DNA of 17,111 nt from CAYLXX01 sp964387955. GTDB lineage: Bacteria; Patescibacteriota; Microgenomatia; UBA1406; GWC2-37-13. The stretch is taken from contig CAYLXX010000020.1 of the NCBI GenBank assembly GCA_964387955.1, positions 1 to 17,111 of the forward strand, given 5' to 3'. The position numbers were made by a program, and so were the translations under genes. Numbering within the stretch: the stretch's first letter is position 1; every line of letters starts with the position of its first letter. The notes under the pieces were generated by a model. That model worked only from the letters and a program-made list of their open reading frames with translations, made no database searches and was not told the origin of the DNA. Below are positions 6,372-13,790 of the stretch, piece by piece.

Positions 6372-7033
6372 TCGTAGTACCCTTCTTTTAAAGTTATAGT
6401 GTTGTTTTCGATCCAAATATATTGAGCTATGCCATATTTCATGAAGCCCGAATTGATGAATTGCTGCTCTGGTGAAAATTCAGCTGCGTGGGTATGGCCA
6501 CAGACATAAATTTCGTTTGGTTTAAGCTCTTTTTTTAATTTTTTTTTGATGATTTTGTTATAACGAACGCAGGATCTAGTGACAAACTTAGGTCCGAGAG
6601 TATGAATGATCCTTTTTTCTATATGGGCGATAATAAATTTCATGGCAAAACCAGTTGGAGTGAGTATTTTCCAAGGATCTTCGTCAACAAACGGACACAG
6701 CCGATTACCATGTTCGATCACAAGAACTTTATCTTTTAATTTCAATCGATACCGAAGATGTTGTTCAACAGAAAATAATTTTACTCGATCATCTGTCATT
6801 TTACGCATATCATGATTGCCATAGAGATAAATAGTTTTTCGTTTTAAAAGAAGAGGGAAAAGTTCTGACCAACGAGAATTGATAAACCAATTAAATCTTA
6901 CTTCTTGTCCTTCCCAAAAGTCACCATTAATAATTACTTGATCTGCTTGGGAGATAATTTTTTTTAGAAAATCTAGTTTCGATTGTTCGATGGGGAAGTC
7001 TAAGTGAGTATCGGAAATAATCAGGATTTTCAT
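6368..7033 (-). CDS. Calcineurin-like metallophosphoesterase (LpxH/YfcE-like fold)
   Basis: A 221-residue enzyme with the complete dimetal motif set: Asp8-Thr-His10, Gly37-Asp38, Gly72-Asn73-His74-Asp75, His108 in EHGN, and Gly179-His180-Thr-His182. These bind two divalent metals and hydrolyse phosphoester or pyrophosphate bonds. The order and size resemble LpxH and small cytosolic phosphodiesterases. A lysine-rich, likely helical insert lies at about residues 160 to 172. The substrate is unknown; an LpxH role would require lipid A synthesis, for which the window gives no sign. The start is six bases after the fusA stop, with AAGGA three bases before the ATG, so it is the last visible gene of the rpoB-to-fusA operon. 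Its 3' end overlaps the convergent ferric-reductase-like gene by four bases (interlocked stop codons). Confidence 0.85.
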   Translation of the reverse strand: MKILIISDTHLDFPIEQSKLDFLKKIISQADQVIINGDFWEGQEVRFNWFINSRWSELFPLLLKRKTIYLYGNHDMRKMTDDRVKLFSVEQHLRYRLKLKDKVLVIEHGNRLCPFVDEDPWKILTPTGFAMKFIIAHIEKRIIHTLGPKFVTRSCVRYNKIIKKKLKKELKPNEIYVCGHTHAAEFSPEQQFINSGFMKYGIAQYIWIENNTITLKEGYYD

Positions 7034-7039
7034 GAATCC

Positions 7040-9133
7040 TTACTTATTTAACATCGATTGAATGATGTTGCGGGGGACTTCTTCATAATGTGAAGGTTCC
7101 ATGTAAGATATGCCGCGACCTTCGGTGAGGGAGCGGAGTATGGTGACATAACCTGAAAGTTCGGCAAGGGGAGCATACGCTTTGATGACAGTGGCTTTGC
7201 CTCGTTTTTCAGTACCCAAAATTTTTCCGCGTTTACTGGAAAGATCACCGATTGCGACTCCCATAAATTCATCAGGTACAGTGACCTCCATTTTCATAAT
7301 AGGTTCAAGCAATGTGCCGCCAGCTTTTTTGACTCCATCTGCGATAGCCATTGATCCGGCAATTTGGAAAGCAATATCCGAAGAATCAACATCGTGGTAG
7401 CTACCATCATACAATATAGCTTTCATGTCGACGATCGGGTAGCCGAGTATAACTCCTTTTTCAAGTGCGGCGATAACTCCTTTTTCCACTGATGGGATAA
7501 ATTCTGAAGGAATCGATCCACCTCTGATTTTATTTTCAAAAATAAATCCTTCACCGCGACCTAGCGGTTCAAGCTTAAGAAGACAATGACCGTATTGACC
7601 ATGACCTCCTGTTTGTTTGATATATTTACCTTCTGCGTCGGCTGGTTTGGTGATTGTCTCTTTATAAGCAACTTGTGGTTTACCAACATTTACATCCATA
7701 CCCATCTCGCGTTTCATGCGATCGACGAGAATCTCAAGATGAAGTTCTCCCATACCTGACATAATTGTCTGTCCTGTTTCGTGATTGATTTTCACCTTAA
7801 AGGTTGGATCTTCCTCAGATAAACGCTGAAGTGTGTAGGAAAGTTTTTCTTGGTCGGCCTTGGTTTTAGGCTCGATAGCCAAGGAAATGACTGGTTCGGG
7901 AAATGTAATTTGTTCAAGCAAAATCTGATTGTTTGGGTCAGAAAGTGTGTCGCCGGTCTTGGCTTCTTTAGGACCAACAAGCGCTACAATTTCACCGGCA
8001 TAGGCTTTATCGATTTCTTCTCGAGTGTTAGCATGCATCAGAAGCAGACGACTGACGCGTTCTTTGGTGCCTTTATTCACGTCATAAATATATGATCCAG
8101 ATTCAAGAGTGCCAGAATAAATACGGGTGTACGTTAATTTACCAACATGAGGATCTAACTGAATTTTAAAAGCTAATGCAGAAAATTTTTCATCAGATGT
8201 CAGTTTACGGACATCTTCTTCTTCAGTGCCTGGCTTAATGCCTTTAATTTCTTGAAGATCCAACGGAGATGGTAAGTAATCAACGATTGCATCAAGTACT
8301 GGTTGGACGCCTTTATTTCTTAAAGATGTACCACAGAAAATAGGAACGATTTTATAAGCAATTGTTGCGGCACGCAGAGCTTTTTTAAGTTCTACCTCGG
8401 TGATTTCTTTGCCGTTTAAGTATTTGTCAAGAAGTGCATCATCTGTCTCGGCGATTTTTTCGATCATTTTATTACGAAATTCCTCGGCTTTGGCTTTTAA
8501 GTCTGCTGGGATTTCGATAGTTGAAAACTGAGTGCCTTGTGGATCTTTGTCCCAGACATATCCTTTCATGGTCATAAGGTCAATAACGCCTTTAAAATCA
8601 TGTTCTTTACCGATAGGGTAGGTCATGACAACTGGATTAGAACCAAGTCTCTCACGGATTTCTCCGACTGTGCCTTCGAAGTCTGCACCAAGTTTATCCA
8701 TTTTATTGATGAAACAAAGTCGAGGCACTTTGTATTTATCTGCTTGTCGCCAAACAGTTTCAGATTGTGATTGCACACCTTCTTCAGCGTCAAAGACGAC
8801 AACTCCTCCGTCAAGAACGCGTAATGAGCGCTCGACTTCGGCTGTGAAATCTACGTGACCTGGTGTATCGATAATGTTGATTCGGTAATCTTTCCAGAAA
8901 GTAGGGGTTGCGGCAGATACGATGGTGATGCCCCGCTCTTTTTCCTGGGGCATCCAGTCCATCTGAGTAGTTCCTTCATCGATGTCGCCGATTTTATAAC
9001 TTCTTCCAGTATAAAAAAGGATGCGCTCAGTTGTGGTAGTTTTACCTGAATCAATATGGGCGATGATACCGACATTGCGGATTTTATCCAAAGGAACATT
9101 ACGGTTTTTGGTGACTATTGGTTGTTGTGCCAT
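7040..9133 (-). CDS. fusA: Translation elongation factor G
   Basis: A 697-residue GTPase of standard EF-G length, which drives translocation of tRNA and mRNA on the ribosome. The GTPase motifs run in order: P-loop Ala25-His-Ile-Asp-Ser-Gly-Lys-Thr32 (Ser29 in place of the common Ala), Arg67-Gly-Ile-Thr, Asp89-Thr-Pro-Gly-His93, and Asn143-Lys-Met-Asp146. Later signatures SGMGELHLEI and GGHGQYGH (domain IV) are intact, so it is a canonical translocase. AAGGAG lies six bases before the ATG and overlaps the rpsG stop, the clearest ribosome binding site in the window; it would support the high output EF-G needs. It follows rpsG as in the classic str operon, but tuf does not follow. Confidence 0.98.
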   Translation of the reverse strand: MAQQPIVTKNRNVPLDKIRNVGIIAHIDSGKTTTTERILFYTGRSYKIGDIDEGTTQMDWMPQEKERGITIVSAATPTFWKDYRINIIDTPGHVDFTAEVERSLRVLDGGVVVFDAEEGVQSQSETVWRQADKYKVPRLCFINKMDKLGADFEGTVGEIRERLGSNPVVMTYPIGKEHDFKGVIDLMTMKGYVWDKDPQGTQFSTIEIPADLKAKAEEFRNKMIEKIAETDDALLDKYLNGKEITEVELKKALRAATIAYKIVPIFCGTSLRNKGVQPVLDAIVDYLPSPLDLQEIKGIKPGTEEEDVRKLTSDEKFSALAFKIQLDPHVGKLTYTRIYSGTLESGSYIYDVNKGTKERVSRLLLMHANTREEIDKAYAGEIVALVGPKEAKTGDTLSDPNNQILLEQITFPEPVISLAIEPKTKADQEKLSYTLQRLSEEDPTFKVKINHETGQTIMSGMGELHLEILVDRMKREMGMDVNVGKPQVAYKETITKPADAEGKYIKQTGGHGQYGHCLLKLEPLGRGEGFIFENKIRGGSIPSEFIPSVEKGVIAALEKGVILGYPIVDMKAILYDGSYHDVDSSDIAFQIAGSMAIADGVKKAGGTLLEPIMKMEVTVPDEFMGVAIGDLSSKRGKILGTEKRGKATVIKAYAPLAELSGYVTILRSLTEGRGISYMEPSHYEEVPRNIIQSMLNK

Positions 9134-9139
9134 GATTAA

Positions 9140-9145
9140 CTCCTT
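9140..9145 (-). promoter_or_regulatory. Shine-Dalgarno site of fusA
   Basis: AAGGAG on the minus strand is six bases before the fusA ATG and overlaps the rpsG stop codon. It stands out because rpoB, rpoC, rpsL and rpsG have no comparable site. Confidence 0.8.
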
Positions 9146-9617
9146 ACCACTTTAAGTGAGAAAATGCTTTGTTTTGCTCGGCGAGTTTCTCGGTTTGTTG
9201 CCTTTTGGCAACAGCTGCGCCTTGCCCTTTGGAAGCTTCAAGTACTTCGTTTAGTAACTTATCCTTAAACGTTTTGAATTCTTTATTTGATTTAGCACGG
9301 GCTGCCTCGACGATCCAGTTTAATCCAAGATATAATTTTCGGTCTCGTCTTACCTCAATTGGTACCAAGTATGAAGCACCACCTAAACGCTTAGGTTTAA
9401 CTTCCATATTGGGGGAGACATTGGCGAGTGCTTTGTATAAAATTTTTGTAGGATCTTCGCTCTCTTTTTTAAGATCATTGAGCATACCATAGACTATTTT
9501 TTCGGCAGTAGTTTTTTTACCGTCTTCCATGACATAATTGACGAGTTTGGCTATCTCAAAGCTCCCGTATAATACGTCTGACTTGGTCGGAATTCGTTTA
9601 TAGTTGTGTCTTGGCAT
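9144..9617 (-). CDS. rpsG: 30S ribosomal protein S7
   Basis: A 157-residue protein matching S7, which binds the 3' major domain of 16S rRNA and organises the small-subunit head near the E site. The DGKK-TAEKIVYG block near residue 32, the KPKRLGGASYLVPIEVR segment in the middle, LGLNWIVEAAR, and the C-terminal NKAFSHLKW all fit the family. The start at 9617 gives the expected Met-Pro-Arg opening. It lies 14 bases after the rpsL stop and has no Shine-Dalgarno, so it probably depends on coupling with rpsL. It overlaps nothing downstream, but its stop codon forms part of the fusA ribosome binding site. Confidence 0.97.
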   Translation of the reverse strand: MPRHNYKRIPTKSDVLYGSFEIAKLVNYVMEDGKKTTAEKIVYGMLNDLKKESEDPTKILYKALANVSPNMEVKPKRLGGASYLVPIEVRRDRKLYLGLNWIVEAARAKSNKEFKTFKDKLLNEVLEASKGQGAAVAKRQQTEKLAEQNKAFSHLKW

Positions 9618-9631
9618 AGGAAAAAATTAAA

Positions 9632-10051
9632 TTAGCCTGATTTCTGAGGTTTTTTGGAACCATACTTGGAGCGGGAAGTAGTACGATTGGCAACTCCGGT
9701 AGTATCAAACTTACCACGCACGATGTGATACTTTACACCTGGAAGATCTTTCACACGTCCTCCGCGAACTAATACGATCGAGTGCTCGGCAAGATTATGA
9801 CCAATACCTTGGATATAGGCTGTAACTTCCATCTTATTGGAAAGTCTTACTCTAGCTACTTTACGCAAGGCTGAGTTAGGTTTTTTAGGAGTCATAGTAC
9901 GCACCACAACACATACACCACGTTTCATATTGTTTTCCGTGGGTACATAGGCACGTTTGATGGCGTTAAAACTAAGCTTGAGGGCTGCTGCTCGTGACTT
10001 CCTCACTCGCTTGTGCCGCTTTCTCTTGATTAGCTGGTTGATTGTAGGCAT
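9632..10051 (-). CDS. rpsL: 30S ribosomal protein S12
   Basis: A 139-residue protein matching S12, the decoding-centre protein. The start MPTINQL is canonical. Thr54-Pro-Lys-Lys-Pro-Asn-Ser-Ala, the streptomycin-associated loop, and Gly97-Gly-Arg-Val-Lys-Asp102-Leu-Pro, with the aspartate modified by RimO in some bacteria, are intact. Compared with E. coli it has about 13 extra residues between Leu24 and Lys43, the longer form also seen in Gram-positive S12. The C-terminal RSKYGSKKP basic tail is present. The first 80 bases of the gene also encode the end of RpoC in another frame. No Shine-Dalgarno precedes the ATG; ribosomes finishing rpoC would pass the start, so the arrangement may involve re-initiation or independent entry. 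Confidence 0.97.
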   Translation of the reverse strand: MPTINQLIKRKRHKRVRKSRAAALKLSFNAIKRAYVPTENNMKRGVCVVVRTMTPKKPNSALRKVARVRLSNKMEVTAYIQGIGHNLAEHSIVLVRGGRVKDLPGVKYHIVRGKFDTTGVANRTTSRSKYGSKKPQKSG

Positions 10052-13000
10052 ATTTACTGATAAATTTGCTGTAATATTTATTAATTAATTCCTCATTAAC
10101 TGGAATCAATCTTCCAATTATAACATTTTCCTTCAGGCCGAGCAAATAATCGACTTGACCCTTGATAGCGGCGCTTGAGAGTACGCTCGTAGTTTGCTCA
10201 AATGAGGCGGCTGATAGCCACGAATCTGTATAGATTGCAGCACGAGTGATGCCCAGAATTGAGATCTTACCGATGGCAGGTTTACCGCCTTGGGCAAGAA
10301 TACTCTTATTTTCCTCTTCGAATCTGACTTTTGATACCACCTCATCTTTGATGAAGGCTGTATCTCCCTCGTCTTCGATGATGACTTTATCGCTCATCTT
10401 GCGGATAATGACCTCAAAATGCTTGTCATGGATGGCGATACCCTGAGATTCGTAAACTTTTTGTACTTCATCAAGCAGGTACAGTTGAGCAGCTTTCAAA
10501 CCTCGGATTGTCAAGACGTCATGGACGTCAAGATGTCCTTCAGAGAGGGAAGTGCCAGCTGGGACGAGATCGCCATCTTTAATCTTCAATTTCTGTGAAG
10601 TTGGGATAACGAATTCCTCTTCTTGAGCATTTTCGCTACCAGTTGAAGTAATTTTTACCAGATAATTATCATTTTCTGTGTCTTCTTTGACTGCCACTTT
10701 ACCGCTGACCTCCGCAATAGGTGAAACTACTTTTGGAGTACGAGTTTCGAAGAGCTCTTCTACACGTGGTAGACCTTGAGTCACGTCGGCGATTACGATA
10801 CCTCCAAAATGTTTAACACGCATGGTAAGTTGTGTGCCTGGTTCTCCAATAGACTGCGCTGCCATAACTCCGATTGGTACGCCGATCTCGACCATTTGAT
10901 TGGTAGATAAGTTGACACCATAACATTTTTTACACACGCCATATTTAGATTGACAATATAGCGCTGAACGAACTGTTACACTGCGAGTGGTTTTGGCAAT
11001 AGTTGCCGCTATATCTTCTTCGATTAATTCTCCTGCAGCAACGAGTACTTTTTTATCGACAATAATATCTTTGAGAGCAAATCGGCCTTTGATACGGTCT
11101 TTCATTTTATCTCCACGTTCTTCGTCTGTGGTTATGACAAGGCCTTCATTGGTAGCACAATCTTCTTCACGGATGATCATGTCATGAGCAACGTCATGGA
11201 GTCGGCGAGTAAGGTAACCTGCATCTGCAGTTTTAAGAGCTGAATCTGTCAAACCTTTGCGTGCTCCTCGAGTAGAGATAACGTATTCAAAAATCGACAA
11301 GCCTTCACGATAATTAGATTTTGTAGGCACCTCGACAATGCGTCCCATTGGATCGACAACGAGTCCTTTCATAGCTGAAAGCTGTTTAAGTTGTTCTCGT
11401 GATGCACGAGGTCCTCCGGATTGGATACTGAGTCTTACTGGATTCTCGGGATCAAGTTTATTCCACGTTTCGGTGGCTAATCTTTCTGTAGTGTCGATCC
11501 AAAGTTTATTAGTGTAGCGTCTTTTTTCCTCAAGAGTGAGAAGTCCCTGGTCGAAGTTGGATTGAATCTTATCGATTTCTTTCTCGGTTTCCGAAATAAT
11601 TTCTTCTTTTTCTTTAATAATTTCACAATCAAACATAGAGATGGAAAGTCCGCCTCCAAGAGTGGCAGCCCAGAATCCAATTTCTTTAATTTTATCGATC
11701 AGTTCTCCGACTGCTTTATTATCATTGAAGAGCTTAATAGAATCGACAATAATAGTTTTGATATCAGCGGCTTTGACATCGGCATTTAAGAAAGTTAACT
11801 CTTTTGGTAATAATTGGTTGAAAAAGATTCTGCCAACAGTTGTTCTGACCTGTTTGTCATCGAGTCTAACCATGATCGATTGTCGAAGTTTAATTTTTCC
11901 AAGATGGAAGTAACTAATCGCCTCGTCTGCATTGCCTAAATGTTCCAACTCTTCGTCTTTTTTTGAGGCATAAGCAAAATCCATTGTGGTTAAGTAATAA
12001 ACTCCAAGAGCCATCTCTTTGTTTGGCACTACGATAGGTGAGCCATCGGCCGGTTTCAAAAGATTTTGATATGGGAGCATTCTTTCTTCGATTTCAGCGA
12101 TTGAATTCTTTGATAAAGGTAAAAATACACCCATGGCGTCTCCATCAAAGTCTGCATTGTAACCGGCGCAGACTGTTGGATGAAGTTTAATAGCGTATGA
12201 GTCTGTCAATACTGGATAAAATCCTAAGATCGAAAGCTTGTGCAAAGTTGGTGCACGATTTAAGAGTACCGGATGATGCTTGGTGATTTCTTCGAGTATG
12301 TCGTAAACCACAGGATCTTTTTGTTCGAGGAAATTCTTAGCACTCTTAATATTGGGAGCTAAACCGCGAACGATAATTTCATGCAAAAGATGAGGTTTGA
12401 AAAGTTCGATGGCCATCTCTTTTGGTATACCGCACTGATCAATCTTGAGTTCAGGTCCAACAATAATAGTTGAACGACCAGAGTAGTCAACGCGTTTACC
12501 CAAAAGATTTTGTCTAAAGCGACCCTGTTTACCTCGTAAGATATCAGAGAGTGATTTCAAAACTTTGGCAGATGTTGCTTGAGTTCTAGATCGACCGCGT
12601 GATTTTTGAAGATCAAGAAGAGAATCAACTGCTTCTTGAAGCATTCTTTTTTCATTACGTAAAATGATTTCTGGTGCTCCAAGATCAATCAGTTGTTTTA
12701 AGCGAATATTTCGATTAATGACTCTTCGGTAAAGATCATTCAAGTCTGATGTGGCAAATTTTCCTCCAGGCAATTGGACAACCGGTCGAAGATCAGGTGG
12801 AATAACAGGCAAAACCGAAAGAAGCATCCATAAAGGATTAACTTTGCTTTTCATGAAAGCCTCTATGATGCGAGTTTTCTTAAGCAATTTATTGCGTTTT
12901 TCGCCTTTGGCTTTGGAAAGATCATTCAAACTGTCGGTATACATCTTTTCAAGGTCGATTGTGGTCAATAATTCATGAAGAATTTCTGATCCCATACCGA

Positions 13001-13790
13001 CTTGAACATATTCCTCAATCCCTTTTTCTTTAAGGAAAAGGTAATCATCCTCTTCGAGAGTTTCGTTCTTTTTTAATGACTTAACTATTTTGATGATTCG
13101 GTCATAAAAAGCGGTTTTTTGGCCTTTTGTCTCGACAAATTTATCAGACAATTGTTTGAATTCTTCTTTCTCTTTAAGGTCTAATTCTTGCAGTGCAATT
13201 GCTCTCTGCTCAGGGTGAGTAATTTTTTTGGTAATATCTCCTCTTTGTTTATCAAAATCCGCTTTAAGAGATTTCTGTTTTTTTTCGTGTTCTGATTCGG
13301 CAAGATCAACTTCTTGTTTACGTTCTTTTTCGAGAACTTCCATAGCTTTTTTCTGTTTTTCTTTATCAACATCACGAACAAGGTATAAAGCGTAATAGAT
13401 GATTCTCTCAAGTGCTTGTGGGGGAACATCAAGGATAATGCTCAAAGGTGAGGATGAACCTTTGAAATACCAGATATGGGCAATCGGTGAAGCGAGTTTG
13501 ATATGACCCATACGTTCACGTCTTACCACAGATGAAGTGACTTCGACGCCGCAGCGATCACAGACTATACCGCGATATCTTATACGTTTATATTTTCCAC
13601 AGTAACATTCGTAGTCTTTGGTAGGTCCAAAAATTCTTTCGTCGAATAAGCCGTCTTTTTCAGGTCTAAATGTACGATAATTAATGGTTTCTGGTTTGGT
13701 AACTTCGCCTTTTGACCATTTCAGAATATCCTCGGGTGAGGCAATGCGTATTTTTAATCCTGAAAAATCTAGTAAATTAGCTTCTTCCAT
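9972..13790 (-). CDS. rpoC: DNA-directed RNA polymerase subunit beta'
   Basis: The 1272-residue catalytic subunit of RNA polymerase. The first zinc site is Cys62, Cys64, Cys77 and Cys80. The active-site loop Asn545-Ala-Asp547-Phe-Asp549-Gly-Asp551 holds the catalytic magnesium. The bridge-helix region (GYLTRRL), the second zinc site (CATN with the later cluster CQSKYGVCKKC) and the trigger-loop start (GEPGTQLTMR, with His two residues further on) are all found. No large trigger-loop insertion (SI3) is seen. A highly charged, probably coiled-coil insert occupies residues about 142 to 240. The C-terminal 26 residues or so, rich in Gln, Ala and Ser, are encoded inside rpsL and look disordered. 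The ATG follows the rpoB TAA directly, with no spacer and no Shine-Dalgarno. Confidence 0.98.
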   Translation of the reverse strand: MEEANLLDFSGLKIRIASPEDILKWSKGEVTKPETINYRTFRPEKDGLFDERIFGPTKDYECYCGKYKRIRYRGIVCDRCGVEVTSSVVRRERMGHIKLASPIAHIWYFKGSSSPLSIILDVPPQALERIIYYALYLVRDVDKEKQKKAMEVLEKERKQEVDLAESEHEKKQKSLKADFDKQRGDITKKITHPEQRAIALQELDLKEKEEFKQLSDKFVETKGQKTAFYDRIIKIVKSLKKNETLEEDDYLFLKEKGIEEYVQVGMGSEILHELLTTIDLEKMYTDSLNDLSKAKGEKRNKLLKKTRIIEAFMKSKVNPLWMLLSVLPVIPPDLRPVVQLPGGKFATSDLNDLYRRVINRNIRLKQLIDLGAPEIILRNEKRMLQEAVDSLLDLQKSRGRSRTQATSAKVLKSLSDILRGKQGRFRQNLLGKRVDYSGRSTIIVGPELKIDQCGIPKEMAIELFKPHLLHEIIVRGLAPNIKSAKNFLEQKDPVVYDILEEITKHHPVLLNRAPTLHKLSILGFYPVLTDSYAIKLHPTVCAGYNADFDGDAMGVFLPLSKNSIAEIEERMLPYQNLLKPADGSPIVVPNKEMALGVYYLTTMDFAYASKKDEELEHLGNADEAISYFHLGKIKLRQSIMVRLDDKQVRTTVGRIFFNQLLPKELTFLNADVKAADIKTIIVDSIKLFNDNKAVGELIDKIKEIGFWAATLGGGLSISMFDCEIIKEKEEIISETEKEIDKIQSNFDQGLLTLEEKRRYTNKLWIDTTERLATETWNKLDPENPVRLSIQSGGPRASREQLKQLSAMKGLVVDPMGRIVEVPTKSNYREGLSIFEYVISTRGARKGLTDSALKTADAGYLTRRLHDVAHDMIIREEDCATNEGLVITTDEERGDKMKDRIKGRFALKDIIVDKKVLVAAGELIEEDIAATIAKTTRSVTVRSALYCQSKYGVCKKCYGVNLSTNQMVEIGVPIGVMAAQSIGEPGTQLTMRVKHFGGIVIADVTQGLPRVEELFETRTPKVVSPIAEVSGKVAVKEDTENDNYLVKITSTGSENAQEEEFVIPTSQKLKIKDGDLVPAGTSLSEGHLDVHDVLTIRGLKAAQLYLLDEVQKVYESQGIAIHDKHFEVIIRKMSDKVIIEDEGDTAFIKDEVVSKVRFEEENKSILAQGGKPAIGKISILGITRAAIYTDSWLSAASFEQTTSVLSSAAIKGQVDYLLGLKENVIIGRLIPVNEELINKYYSKFISKYAYNQPANQEKAAQASEEVTSSSPQA

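Noticed and set aside
7040..9133. Ser29 in the EF-G P-loop (AHIDSGKT) as a functional defect
   Set aside because: Ser is tolerated at this position in other EF-G proteins, and all other motifs are intact.
9169..9492. Plus-strand open frame of 107 codons opposite rpsG
   Set aside because: It lies wholly within conserved rpsG and has a composition typical of a reverse-strand shadow.
9632..10051. The extra stretch of about 13 residues in S12 as a novel insertion
   Set aside because: Gram-positive S12 proteins have a similar longer loop at this place, so it is an ancestral length variant.
11562..11913. Plus-strand open frames inside rpoC
   Set aside because: They are antisense shadows of a well-conserved gene, with no ribosome binding site and no recognisable product.
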